Source of the DNA: Actinoplanes couchii
Lineage (GTDB): Bacteria > Actinomycetota > Actinomycetes > Mycobacteriales > Micromonosporaceae
Direction: 5' to 3'
Assembly: GCF_016862075.1 (NCBI RefSeq)
Contig: NZ_BOMG01000082.1
Location: 1 to 64,000 of the forward strand
DNA: 64,000 bases
The notes under the pieces were generated by a model that saw nothing but the letters and a program-made list of their open reading frames with translations, was not told the DNA's origin and searched no databases. This document shows, one piece after another, positions 41,038 through 49,317 of the stretch (position 1 is the first letter of the stretch; each line of letters opens with the position of its first letter). The position numbers were made by a program, and so were the translations under genes.

Positions 41038-42282
41038 TCAGTTGACCTCGGCCAGATAGGCGCTGGCTTTCTCCGGATCCACGAACCAGTTGAGGAAGTC
41101 GTTCGGGTCCACGAATCCAGCCGCGAACCGGCGGGCGATCCGCTCGTTCTGCGAGGCGGCGCCGAGGATCTGCTGCACGTGCGGGGGCAGCGGCTGCAGC
41201 ATCGCGTTGGTCCAGCCGGTGACCGCCTGGCCGTGCGCGGTCCAGAAGCCCTCGAACGTGCCGGTCATCCACTGCTCGTCGAACGGCTGGTCACCATGGG
41301 CCAGGATCGCCTTCAGGTAGTGGTCCGCCGCCTTGGCCGCGGTGTTGCTGCCCTGACCGGTGATCGGGTCGTTGGCGATCACCACGTCGGCGAGCCCGAG
41401 CACCTTGCCGCCACCGGGCAGGTGCGCGACCGGCTGCCGGACGGTCGGCGTGTACCGGCCGTGCAGAGTGGACTTCGCGTCGGTGAGCCGCACGTTCGCC
41501 GCCCGCTCGTAGACCCACGGCAGGTTCTCCCGGATCAGGCCCAGAGTGAGCGCCAGGTGCTGCTCGGGCGCCATCCGGCCGCTGTGCCCGGCCCACCGGT
41601 CCAGCGGGCCACCCGGGACGGCCTCCCAGAACAGGATGTCGCACGGCCCGGTGTGGGTCAGGCCGGGGATCACGAACAGTTCACCGAGGCCCGGTACGGC
41701 GTGGAAGCCGACGTGCGGGACCGGCCACTGCGGGTCCGGCTCCAGACCGTGCACGTAGGCGACGGCCAGTCCACGCTGCGGCTCGGTGTACGGCGACCGG
41801 CTCGGATCCCGGTCGAACATCGCCACCAGATCACCCTTGCCGGCCGCGACGATCGTCAGGTCGTACCGCCCGAGCTGGGTCAGCGCGTCCAGATCCTGCG
41901 TGGTGACCGCGTTGTAGATGACGTCGACGCCCCGCTCCTCGGCCTCCTGCAGCCAGCGGGCCATCTTGATCCGCTGGTCGGTGGACTGGCCGGGCCTGTC
42001 CAGCGGTGCGGTGATCTGCAGGGCGAGCTGTCCGGGCGGGGCGGAGAGCGCGACCCGCAGCCCGTTGATCGGCGGGGCCTCGTTCTCCCAGAAGTTCAGG
42101 CCGTACGCGCGTTCGGTCTCCAGCGACAGGTCGAACATCGCCTGGGTCGAGGTGACCCAGCCGTTGCGGATCTCGTCGGGGGTGCGCGCCGACATCAGGG
42201 TGACCTCGTAGCCCTCGGCCCGCAGGCTGAGGGCGAGCTGGAGACCGGCCTGACCGGCCCCCACGATGAGAATGTTGCGCAC
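41038..42282 (-). CDS. styrene/indole monooxygenase-like flavoprotein
   Basis: A 414-residue FAD-binding protein with the StyA (SMOA) plan and length. The N-terminal GxGxxG is in ILIVGAGQAGLQLALSLRAEGYEV, and the WVTSTQAMFDLSL, LTIVAAGKGDLVAMFDRD and LADVVIANDPITGQGSNTAAKAADHY segments match the FAD-site blocks of the family. Such enzymes epoxidise styrene or oxidise indole using reduced FAD from a separate reductase. No reductase (StyB) gene is adjacent. It lies 45 bp after the conservon G-protein gene, where some conservons carry a P450. Whether it is regulated by the conservon is inference. Confidence 0.88.
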   Translation of the reverse strand: MRNILIVGAGQAGLQLALSLRAEGYEVTLMSARTPDEIRNGWVTSTQAMFDLSLETERAYGLNFWENEAPPINGLRVALSAPPGQLALQITAPLDRPGQSTDQRIKMARWLQEAEERGVDVIYNAVTTQDLDALTQLGRYDLTIVAAGKGDLVAMFDRDPSRSPYTEPQRGLAVAYVHGLEPDPQWPVPHVGFHAVPGLGELFVIPGLTHTGPCDILFWEAVPGGPLDRWAGHSGRMAPEQHLALTLGLIRENLPWVYERAANVRLTDAKSTLHGRYTPTVRQPVAHLPGGGKVLGLADVVIANDPITGQGSNTAAKAADHYLKAILAHGDQPFDEQWMTGTFEGFWTAHGQAVTGWTNAMLQPLPPHVQQILGAASQNERIARRFAAGFVDPNDFLNWFVDPEKASAYLAEVN

Positions 42283-42326
42283 GGCTTGTGCCTCCTGTGT
42301 GCCGGGGCCGGTTCACGACCGGCCCC

Positions 42327-42917
42327 TTATCCGACGGCCTGTTTCGCCGCGTGATCTACGACGGTGAGCAGGGCCTGCGCTACGTTGCGGGCGCTGCGGA
42401 TGTCCGCGGCGATCAGCGGGACGTGCGGCGGAAGGGTCAGCGCCTCCCGCACTTCGGAGAGCTCGTGGGTGGCCACGCCGTGGAACAGATTGACGCAGAC
42501 GATCCACGGTACGTCCGCGTCGTTCTCGAAGTAGTTGACGGCGGCGAACGAATTCTCCAGATGGTTGGTGTCGACCAGCACCAGGGCGCCGACCGCGCCC
42601 CGGACCAGGTCGTCCCACATCGGCCAGAACCGGGGCTGACCCGGTGTGCCGAACAGATAGAGCACCAGCGCCTCGTCGATGGTGACCCGGCCGAAGTCCA
42701 TCGCCACCGTGGTGGTCACCTTGTCGATGCCCGGATCGAGCCTGTCGATCTGCGCGGCGGCCGCGGTCATCCAGGACTCGGTGCGGATCGCCGGGATCTC
42801 CGAGATCGCCTCGACCGCGGTGGTCTTCCCGACGCCGAAGCCACCCGCGATGACGATCTTCGCCGAGGTCATCGACTCGGTGGCGACGGCGTCAGGTGAG
42901 TCGGACCAGGCCTGCAC
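42327..42917 (-). CDS. cvnD: conservon GTPase-like protein CvnD
   Basis: A 196-residue Ras-like P-loop protein of the actinobacterial conservons. The P-loop is GGFGVGKTT, switch-like TTVAMDFGRV, G3 LFGTPGQPRF, and the putative base-recognition motif VCVNLFHG. In canonical GTPases this is NKxD, and in many CvnD proteins I expect NxFD; here His replaces Asp, so guanine specificity is uncertain. The GTG at 42917 overlaps the end of cvnC by 26 bp. Conservon complexes are membrane-associated and resemble eukaryotic G-protein modules. Confidence 0.93.
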   Translation of the reverse strand: MQAWSDSPDAVATESMTSAKIVIAGGFGVGKTTAVEAISEIPAIRTESWMTAAAAQIDRLDPGIDKVTTTVAMDFGRVTIDEALVLYLFGTPGQPRFWPMWDDLVRGAVGALVLVDTNHLENSFAAVNYFENDADVPWIVCVNLFHGVATHELSEVREALTLPPHVPLIAADIRSARNVAQALLTVVDHAAKQAVG

Positions 42918-43242
42918 GGAGTCTCTCCAGGAGCGCTAGATCTTGCGAGGGTCGGGCGTCGTGCACCACCAGCTGACCGATCTTGAGCAGGTCACCGATC
43001 AGCACCCGGGTCAGACCGAGCGGCAGCCCACAGCTCGCCGACAGCTCGGCCACCGAGCACATCCGGCGGGCCTGCTCGTACAGCGTCCGGGACGCCGGGG
43101 CCAGACTCGCGGCGAGCAGCGGGTCGTACCGGTTGCCGGTGGACACCAGGGTGTGGATCAGCAGCGGATTGCGGCTGCTGGTCCGCCCGCGAGCGGTCAT
43201 GTAGGGGCGCACCTTCCAGTGCAGCCCCGGCCTTCGGGCCAT
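42892..43242 (-). CDS. cvnC: conservon protein CvnC (DUF742)
   Basis: A 116-residue DUF742 protein. The typical R-P-Y-x-x-T-x-G-R-T segment (VRPYMTARGRT) lies near residue 12, followed by a winged-helix-like C-terminal domain (EQARRMCSVAELSASCGLPLGLTRVLIGDLLKIGQLVVH). It is the third conservon component, interacting with CvnB/CvnD in known systems. It lies 14 bp after cvnB. Confidence 0.93.
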   Translation of the reverse strand: MARRPGLHWKVRPYMTARGRTSSRNPLLIHTLVSTGNRYDPLLAASLAPASRTLYEQARRMCSVAELSASCGLPLGLTRVLIGDLLKIGQLVVHDARPSQDLALLERLRAGLVRLT

Positions 43243-43256
43243 GAGGGGGACTCCGA

Positions 43257-43718
43257 TCAGCGTGCCGGTGCGGGAAGGGTGTTCTGATGCAGCGCGTTCC
43301 GGGTCTCCGGGGTCAGCGCGTGCCCCACGGACTGGCTGAACGTGGTCATCGCGTACCCGAGATGTCCGATCTGGGTCTGCGGTTTCGCCGACACCAGCAG
43401 CGCCGCGACGAACTCGCCGGACGGGTCCTCGATCCGCAGGAACGCCAGGTGCCCGTGCGGGTAGCGGATGCTCAGGTTCTCCGGGGCGCCGAGCCGGAGC
43501 AGGCCGCCGAGCTGACCGGTGATCCCGAGGAACCCGGCGGCCAGCGCCGCCACACTCTCCGCGTGCTCCCGGCTCAGGTGGCCGGACGAGGCGAGCTGCA
43601 GCCCGTCGGCGGAGACCAGCACCACCGCGGTGATCGTCGGTACCTCGCGGACGAGTTGGCCGATCAGCCAGGAGACGTCCGGCTGGCCGCCGTCGGCGGT
43701 GGATCGGTAGTCGGTCAT
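43257..43718 (-). CDS. cvnB: conservon roadblock/LC7 protein CvnB
   Basis: A 153-residue roadblock/LC7-domain protein: DVSWLIGQLVREVPTITAVVLVSADGLQLASSGHLSREHAESVAALAAGF, then HLAFLRIEDPSGEFVAALLVSAKPQTQIGHLGYAM. Roadblock proteins act as GTPase-activating or scaffold partners for Ras-like GTPases. The start overlaps the end of cvnA by ATGA. Confidence 0.95.
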   Translation of the reverse strand: MTDYRSTADGGQPDVSWLIGQLVREVPTITAVVLVSADGLQLASSGHLSREHAESVAALAAGFLGITGQLGGLLRLGAPENLSIRYPHGHLAFLRIEDPSGEFVAALLVSAKPQTQIGHLGYAMTTFSQSVGHALTPETRNALHQNTLPAPAR

Positions 43719-44833
43719 AACGGTCCTTCGGTCTGCCTGGGGAGCACGATGCTGGTCGGGGTCACAGCGCCGGCTCCGTTTCGGTCGGCGGTCCTGGCGC
43801 GGTCGGCGGTCTTTGCGCGGGCGGCGTCGACACCGGCGTTGAAGTCGGCGGCGTCGTCGTGCCAGGCGGTGTCGTGGTGGATCCCGTCGACGGCCGGCGG
43901 CGGGGGCGGGTCGGCGCCGCGGACGCTGGCCGGCACCCGGCGGGGCATCGACGGTTTCACCGCCGGCAGCGCCATGGTCACGTCGTTGCCCGCGAGCGGC
44001 CGGACGTCGTGGCTGATCGGAGCGGTCTCCGAGGCGAACGGCCGGGGCGCCTCACCGAGCAGGCCCGCGCCGATCAGCAGCATCGCGACCGTGCCCCGGG
44101 GCTGCCGCGGCACCAGCCGGACCCGCAGCCCCGGATGCCGGTGGGTGAGCACGGCCGCCACCGACAGGCCCAGGTGCGCGGGCCGCAACTCGTCCGGCGC
44201 CGGACCGGGCTCCGCCAGCAGCTTCTCGATCCACGGCATGTGCGCCGGGTTCAGGCCGATGCCGTTGTCCTCGACCCGGATCACCACGTCGCCCTCGCCG
44301 GTCAGGTGCGCGGAGATGGTGACCGGCTCGGTCGGCGGGGAGTAGCGGTCGGCGTTGTCGATCAGCTCGGTCAGGATGCGGATCACGTCGTCAGCGGCGG
44401 ACGCGGCCACCGCGAAGTCGGCGATCGACCCGAAGTGCAGGCGCTCGTAGTGCTCGACGGCGGCGCCGGCCGCGTGCGCGATGTCGTGCAGCGAGGTGAT
44501 CTGCTGATCCGGGTCGTCCAGCGGCTCGCCGGTGAGGACCCGCAGGTTCTCGGCGAGGCGGCGGACCCGGGTGACCGAGTGGTCGATGCGGAACAGGATT
44601 TTGCGCCGTTCGGTGTCCTGCTCCCGGAATTCGGCTTCCCCGATGTGGTGGACGGCCTCCCACGTAAGAGTGAGCAGCCGGAGGGCGAACTCGCCGGCGA
44701 CGGGACGCCAGGGATCCGGTTTCTCCGCCACCTCTCGCACCGGGGGAGCCGCCGGCGCCGGCGGGTCCACCACCACCGGCTGGGATTGATGCTTGCGGCG
44801 CCACCAGTGAGTCCAGCGGCCCGCCCCAGGCAT
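43715..44833 (-). CDS. cvnA: short soluble conservon sensor kinase CvnA
   Basis: A 372-residue histidine-kinase-like ATPase. It has the dimerisation segment IDHSVTRVRRLAENLRVLTG, the N-box ELIDNADRYSPP (near residue 175), G1 VEDNGIGL and G2 HLGLSVAAVL, then a proline-rich tail. Most CvnA proteins are much longer, with membrane-spanning nitrate-sensor-like input domains. This one has no membrane helix and only about 85 residues before the dimerisation helix. The sensor would therefore be cytosolic or depend on another protein. It is the first gene of the four-gene conservon. Confidence 0.9.
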   Translation of the reverse strand: MPGAGRWTHWWRRKHQSQPVVVDPPAPAAPPVREVAEKPDPWRPVAGEFALRLLTLTWEAVHHIGEAEFREQDTERRKILFRIDHSVTRVRRLAENLRVLTGEPLDDPDQQITSLHDIAHAAGAAVEHYERLHFGSIADFAVAASAADDVIRILTELIDNADRYSPPTEPVTISAHLTGEGDVVIRVEDNGIGLNPAHMPWIEKLLAEPGPAPDELRPAHLGLSVAAVLTHRHPGLRVRLVPRQPRGTVAMLLIGAGLLGEAPRPFASETAPISHDVRPLAGNDVTMALPAVKPSMPRRVPASVRGADPPPPPAVDGIHHDTAWHDDAADFNAGVDAARAKTADRARTADRNGAGAVTPTSIVLPRQTEGPL

Positions 44834-44933
44834 CTATTTCTCCCCCATCAGCCTTCTGTCCTACCGAAGCGGAAGAAGATCACCGAATACGAAGTCTGTA
44901 CCGTACCCGCCGTGTTGCCGAGATGGCTATCCG

Positions 44934-45914
44934 TCATCTTGGCGACGCCGGACCGCCTCGCCGAGAGGGAGAATCCAAAGATCCACTATGGAGACGAAGG
45001 TGCGGGATCAGTCGTACGTAGGCGACCATGCCGATCACTTCGATCAATGTCTGCGTGACCACCACCGCGGCGGCGCCGGCCAGATGATCGGGTAACGCCA
45101 GCGCCAGCGGCAGCACGACAAGCGAGTTCCGGGTGGCGCCGGAGAAGACGATCGCCCGCCCGGCCGGCACGTCCAACCGGAACACCCGGGCCACTCCCGC
45201 CCCGGCGAACGCCATCACCACCAGGAACGTCACGAAGAACGGGACCGCGCCGAGCACTCCGGCCCGCAGGTCCGGCACCTGCGAGGCGACCACGGTGAAC
45301 AGGGTGACGGCCATCAGCGGGACCATCGCCGCCGTCGCCACCCCGCTGACCACCACTCCCGGCCGGTGCCGCCGGGCCCAGGCCTGGGTGAGCCAGGCCA
45401 GCGCCAGCGGGATCACGATCAGCACCAGGAACGCTTCCAGGAACGGGCCGCTGTCGATCTCGCCGGCCAGCTCCGGGCCGAGGAGGACCGGCAGCAGCAG
45501 CATCTGGGCGATCAACAGCAGCGGCGTCGCGGCCAGCAGCCGGCGGCTGTCCCCACCGGCCAGGCCGCTGAACACGATCACGTAGTCCACACACGGGGCC
45601 AGCAGCACCAGCAGCACTCCGGCCCGTACCGCCGGATCGTCCGGAAGGAACACCGACATCGCCGCGACCACCAGCGGCACCACCACGAAGTTGACCGTCA
45701 GCGCCGCCGCCAGGAAACGCCCGTCCCGCAGCGACCGCACCAGATCCGCCGCCGGGACCTGCAGGAACGTCACGAACAGCAGCAGACCCAAAACCGGATT
45801 GATGGCGTACGCCAACCCGGTGCCCGCCCCCGGAAGAGCCCAGCCGAACAGCGCCCCGGCACCGATCGCGGCGAGGTAGACGGCGACCTGATGTCGCTCC
45901 AGCGTCTCCGTCAC
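44934..45914 (-). CDS. BASS-family transporter (arsenic-resistance/bile-acid symporter-like)
   Basis: A 326-residue membrane protein of the bile acid:sodium symporter superfamily with ten predicted helices. Motifs include INPVLGLLLFVTFLQVP, VVPLVVAAMSVFLPDDPAVRAGVLLVLLAPCVDYVIVFSGLAGGD and IVFSGATRNSLVVLPLALALP, where the crossover-helix Cys and Asn/Gly sites lie. Close relatives are annotated as ArsB/ACR3-like arsenic transporters, but no ars genes are adjacent, so the substrate is open. It begins at a GTG and is divergent from the secreted-protein gene. Confidence 0.88.
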   Translation of the reverse strand: MTETLERHQVAVYLAAIGAGALFGWALPGAGTGLAYAINPVLGLLLFVTFLQVPAADLVRSLRDGRFLAAALTVNFVVVPLVVAAMSVFLPDDPAVRAGVLLVLLAPCVDYVIVFSGLAGGDSRRLLAATPLLLIAQMLLLPVLLGPELAGEIDSGPFLEAFLVLIVIPLALAWLTQAWARRHRPGVVVSGVATAAMVPLMAVTLFTVVASQVPDLRAGVLGAVPFFVTFLVVMAFAGAGVARVFRLDVPAGRAIVFSGATRNSLVVLPLALALPDHLAGAAAVVVTQTLIEVIGMVAYVRLIPHLRLHSGSLDSPSRRGGPASPR

Positions 45915-46024
45915 GTATCTCTCCGTAAAACGTGCCGCGAAGAGACGTGACCGGCCCGGAACGCCCCGTCGGCGACGAACATGATCGCAACGCCACGGTA
46001 CAGCGACGGAAACGAGGAACCACC

Positions 46025-46567
46025 ATGAAGAAGCTGCTCATCGGCGCCCTGACCGCCGGCATCGTGCTCGCCCCGCTGGGCCTGAGCACCGCCGCCTCGG
46101 CTGCCGCCGCCGACCCGATCCTGCAGGGCAAGCGGCAGGTGGTGATCAAGCCGATCCCGTCCTTCGAGTCGATCGTCGCCATCGACAGCAAGGGCCGGCT
46201 CAACCTGACCGACGGCGAGGCCAAGTTCGGCCTGTTCGTGCTCAGCCCGGTCGGCAAGAAGTTCCAGATCAAGACCGCGAAGGCCGGTGATGGCAAGAAG
46301 GCGGCCTGCATCGGCATCAAGAACAACGGCAGCAAGTCCCTGACCGCGGTCGCCACCAAGTGCGACAAGACGCGGGCGGGCCAGCTCTTCACCATCACCA
46401 AGCAGAAGGCGAAGGACAACGGCCGCCCCACCTACGCGATCAGCAACAACAGCGCGTTCCTCCAGTACTTCCCGAAGTCCGGCCTGATCGCCGAGGAGCT
46501 GGGCGACGCCCCGCTGGTGACCACCTTCTCCTTCGTCGACAACGGCAAGGCCCCCAAGCTGGGCTGA
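46025..46567 (+). CDS. small secreted protein of unknown function
   Basis: A 180-residue exported protein. The signal peptide is MKKLLIGALTAGIVLAPLGL and cleavage is near ASAAAAD (about residue 28). The mature part is basic, predicted mostly beta, with three similar stretches around LNLTDGEAKFGLFVLSPVGKKFQI, KAACIGIKNNGSK and RAGQLFTITKQKAKDN, perhaps a beta-trefoil-like pattern. Two Cys could form a disulfide. The ATG at 46025 follows GAGGAAC. No family recognised. A strong hairpin terminator follows. Confidence 0.75.
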   Translation: MKKLLIGALTAGIVLAPLGLSTAASAAAADPILQGKRQVVIKPIPSFESIVAIDSKGRLNLTDGEAKFGLFVLSPVGKKFQIKTAKAGDGKKAACIGIKNNGSKSLTAVATKCDKTRAGQLFTITKQKAKDNGRPTYAISNNSAFLQYFPKSGLIAEELGDAPLVTTFSFVDNGKAPKLG

Positions 46568-46578
46568 GCACCGCGGCG

Positions 46579-46619
46579 AAACGGCGGCCGGTCCCGGACT
46601 CCCGGGGTCGGCCGCCGTT
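46579..46619 (+). terminator. hairpin terminator
   Basis: The arms AACGGCGGCCG and CGGCCGCCGTT close a loop of about 18 nt that itself contains CCCGG/CCGGG pairing, 12 bp after the secreted-protein stop. Confidence 0.8.
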
Positions 46620-46680
46620 CGCATGCAACCCGGCGAGTGGGTTTCACGTATAGGGGGCGACCTGAACCGAAGCGGGATGA

Positions 46681-47199
46681 ATGGAAGGCGGTGACCGGGT
46701 GAGACGGGACTCCGAACGGGAACGTGAGTTCACCGAGTTCGTGACGGCACGGCGCGCTGTCCTGGTACGTACGGCCACGCTGCTGGTCTCCGGAGACACG
46801 GCCAAGGCCGAGGACGTGGTACAGACAGCCCTGATCAAGCTCTACCTGGCGTGGGCGAAGGTGCGGCCGGAGACGGCGGAGGCGTACGCGCGGAAGTGTG
46901 TCGTCAATGCCGCGACCGACGAGCACCGCAGCCTGTTCCGCCGCCGTGAGCAGGTGCGCGCGGTGCTGCCGGAGGTGGCCGTCGACGCGCACACCGGCGA
47001 GGACCGGGTGATGCTCGGGCTGCTGGCGACCCTGCGGCCGAGCATGCGGGCCGCTGTCGTGCTCCGGTACGTCGAGGGGTTCAGTGTCGCCGAGACCGCC
47101 GCGGCGATGGGCTGCACCGAGGGCAACGTCAAGAGCCAGAGCGCTCGTGGCCTGCAGCGTCTCCGCGAAATCCTTCCCGCCCCGCTAGCTTTGAGATAA
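46681..47199 (+). CDS. ECF RNA polymerase sigma factor, SigE-like family
   Basis: A 172-residue SigE-family ECF sigma factor of the common actinobacterial type. Region 2 is FTEFVTARRAVLVRTATLLVSGDTAKAEDVVQTALIKLYLAW (residues about 15-60). Region 4 is LATLRPSMRAAVVLRYVEGFSVAETAAAMGCTEGNVKSQSARGLQRLR (about 120-165). The start is uncertain among an ATG at 46681 and GTG at 46699. The following gene, 10 bp on, encodes a single-pass membrane protein that is probably its anti-sigma or accessory partner. Confidence 0.95.
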   Translation: MEGGDRVRRDSEREREFTEFVTARRAVLVRTATLLVSGDTAKAEDVVQTALIKLYLAWAKVRPETAEAYARKCVVNAATDEHRSLFRRREQVRAVLPEVAVDAHTGEDRVMLGLLATLRPSMRAAVVLRYVEGFSVAETAAAMGCTEGNVKSQSARGLQRLREILPAPLALR

Positions 47200-47209
47200 G
47201 GACTGACTC

Positions 47210-47854
47210 GTGACCGAAGTACAGGACATCCTGCGTAACCTCTCCGTTCCGGACGGCCAGGACGGCCCCGAGATCGTGGCCGCGGACGTGGCCCGTGGCC
47301 GGCGGGCGGCGACCCGTCGCAGTCGTCTCCGGTTCACCGTCGCCGGCGCCTTCCTGGCGGTCGCCGTCGCGGCCAGCGTCGGCGTCGGGCAGTACGGCGG
47401 TTCGGCCGGCCCGTCGCCGCTCGAACTGGTCGCCTACACCGGTGAGCAGCCGGCCGGTTTCCAGGTCAGCACGGTTCCGGACGGCTGGCGGGTCGTCTCC
47501 TCCGACGAGTCGGCGTTCGTCGTCGAGCCGCCGGCCCGCGCCGAGCGCCCCGAGGACGCGCTCGGCGGTGTCAACTACCACGGCCGGATCGTGGTCATGC
47601 TCCAAGGCGGCTCGCACTTCCCGGAGGAGTCGCCGGTGGAGACGGTCGACGTCAACGGGCGCTCCGGGAAGCTGGGCCACCCGCTGGAGGCGCCGGGCGA
47701 GCTGTCCGACACCCGCTGGCTCTTCTTCCCGGACGCCGCCGGGAAGAGCGTGAACGTGCAGGTGCCCGGCGATGTCGGGCTCAGCGACGAGCAGCTCGTC
47801 GACTTCGCCGAGGGCATCACCGTCACCGGCGACGTGGTCGAGATCAAGGGCTGA
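47210..47854 (+). CDS. single-pass membrane protein, putative sigma partner
   Basis: A 214-residue protein. A short cytosolic N-terminus (residues 1-42; VQDILRNLSVPDGQDGPEIV, then an Arg-rich patch) is followed by one membrane helix (FTVAGAFLAVAVAASVGVG) and an extracytoplasmic domain of about 150 residues with no Cys. It has no ZAS zinc motif. Location immediately after the sigma gene and the topology resemble accessory anti-sigma-like proteins of SigE-type operons. Function is inferred from context only. It converges on the LCP gene with 9 bp between stops. Confidence 0.75.
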   Translation: MTEVQDILRNLSVPDGQDGPEIVAADVARGRRAATRRSRLRFTVAGAFLAVAVAASVGVGQYGGSAGPSPLELVAYTGEQPAGFQVSTVPDGWRVVSSDESAFVVEPPARAERPEDALGGVNYHGRIVVMLQGGSHFPEESPVETVDVNGRSGKLGHPLEAPGELSDTRWLFFPDAAGKSVNVQVPGDVGLSDEQLVDFAEGITVTGDVVEIKG

Positions 47855-47863
47855 CCGCGCAGG

Positions 47864-48988
47864 TCAGGAGGCCTCGGAGCCGTCGGAGATCACCATCTCC
47901 GAGTGGTCCATCAGGAACTCGGGGAGGGCGTCCTTCGACGTCGCCTCGAACAGGGCCCGGGTGTCCTCGGTGACACCCTCACCGCCGGAGACGCCGGCGA
48001 AGGTGCCGCCGTTGGTCCGGATCGGGATGAGGTCGGCGGCGGCGACACTCTTCAGGCCGAGGATGAAGTTCTCCACCGGCACGCCGTGGGTGTCCATCTT
48101 CAGCGACTTGCCGGCGGCGGCGAGCAGGCTCGACACCTTCGTCGGGTTGCCGATCACGCCGGCGCTGCTGGCCTTGGTGGCGATGGCCCGCAGCAGCTGC
48201 TGCTGGTGGCGCTGCCGGTCGTAGTCGCCGTTGGCCGAGTGGCGCAGCCGGGAGAACTCGAGGGCCTCCCACGGCTCCATCTCCCGGCAGCCCTTCTTGA
48301 ACCACAGCGCGTTCTTCGGCGGCGAGGTCGGGTCGGCGCCCTTCGCGTACTCGACCTTGCCGTTGTTGACCACGTAGTGGCTGGACCACATGTCCTTGTC
48401 GACGCAGAGCTGCACCCCGCCGAGGGCCTCCAGGATGCCGCGGAACCCGTCGAAGTCGATCACCATGACGCCGTCGAACTCGATGCCGGTCAGGTCGTGC
48501 ACGGCCTTGGTGGCGAGCTTAGCGCCGCCCTGCCAGCCGCGTTTGTCGGCCGACCCGTACATGTAGGCGGCATTGATCTTGGTAGTGGCGCCGGTGAAGT
48601 TCATCGACTTGTCCGCCGGGATCCTGGCGATCGTGTCCCGCGGGATGGAGATCATGAAGGCCCGGTCGCGCGCGGCGGTGATGTGCAGGACCAGGATGGT
48701 GTCGGACCGGGACGCGATGCCCTGTTCCTCCCAGCCCTGCCGGGAGTCCAAGCCGAGCAGCAGCATGTTCAGCGCGCCGGCGGGCAGCTCCCCGGTCTCG
48801 GCCCTGGTGTTCGACCCGCCCTCGGCGGCGAGCACGCTCGACGTGGTCTGCACGTTCGACGTGAGCTGATTCAGCAGATAGCGCATCGCGACGAAACTGC
48901 CTGCTCCGGCCATCATCAGGACGACGCCGAAAACGGTCAGGAGTCGGGCCCACAACGGAGAGCGACGAGCCGTGCTGGATTTCGCCAT
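47864..48988 (-). CDS. LytR-CpsA-Psr (LCP) family protein
   Basis: A 374-residue LCP protein with one N-terminal membrane helix (LLTVFGVVLMMAGAGSFVAM) and the extracytoplasmic catalytic domain. Hallmarks are NMLLLGLDSRQGW, RSDTILVLHI, FMISIPRDTIARIP, TKINAAYMYG, LTGIEFDGVMVIDFDGFRGILEALGGV and LEFSRLRHSANGDYDRQRHQQQLLRAI, including the Arg residues that bind the polyprenyl pyrophosphate. LCP enzymes attach glycopolymers to peptidoglycan. An upstream intergenic of 330 bp separates it from the divergent PBP gene, also a wall enzyme. Confidence 0.95.
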   Translation of the reverse strand: MAKSSTARRSPLWARLLTVFGVVLMMAGAGSFVAMRYLLNQLTSNVQTTSSVLAAEGGSNTRAETGELPAGALNMLLLGLDSRQGWEEQGIASRSDTILVLHITAARDRAFMISIPRDTIARIPADKSMNFTGATTKINAAYMYGSADKRGWQGGAKLATKAVHDLTGIEFDGVMVIDFDGFRGILEALGGVQLCVDKDMWSSHYVVNNGKVEYAKGADPTSPPKNALWFKKGCREMEPWEALEFSRLRHSANGDYDRQRHQQQLLRAIATKASSAGVIGNPTKVSSLLAAAGKSLKMDTHGVPVENFILGLKSVAAADLIPIRTNGGTFAGVSGGEGVTEDTRALFEATSKDALPEFLMDHSEMVISDGSEAS

Positions 48989-49317
48989 CGGCAGGCTTTC
49001 CTCCTCGTGAGAGCCCTCCGGGAGCGTGTCCAGCCGAAGCGGCGCGTAAATAGATATATGGGCGGTGGTGCGGCCGTCAACAGTAGATGAATCACGCCAC
49101 CCCGGGCCGTGGGCAATTCGGCGAGGTCATTGTCAGTGGATCCCCAGGAGAGTCATAGGGTTCGTTGAGCGAATTGCCATGAAAAGTTCACGCAAACGCG
49201 AGCTGCTTCCGAAAGGTTGCCGTCCGGGCGATATTGAGACATTCGCCATTCCCTTGCTCCCGCACTGCACCTTTTCGGCCTCTTGTACGTCGAGGTATCG
49301 AGTGGAGGAGGGACGCG
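48989..49317. other. divergent promoter region of LCP and PBP genes
   Basis: About 330 bp without a coding frame, AT-rich around 49040-49070 (TAAATAGATATATG) and near 49150-49200. It should contain both divergent promoters. No dyad stands out. The GGAGGAGGGA just before 49318 is the binding site of the PBP gene. Confidence 0.5.
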
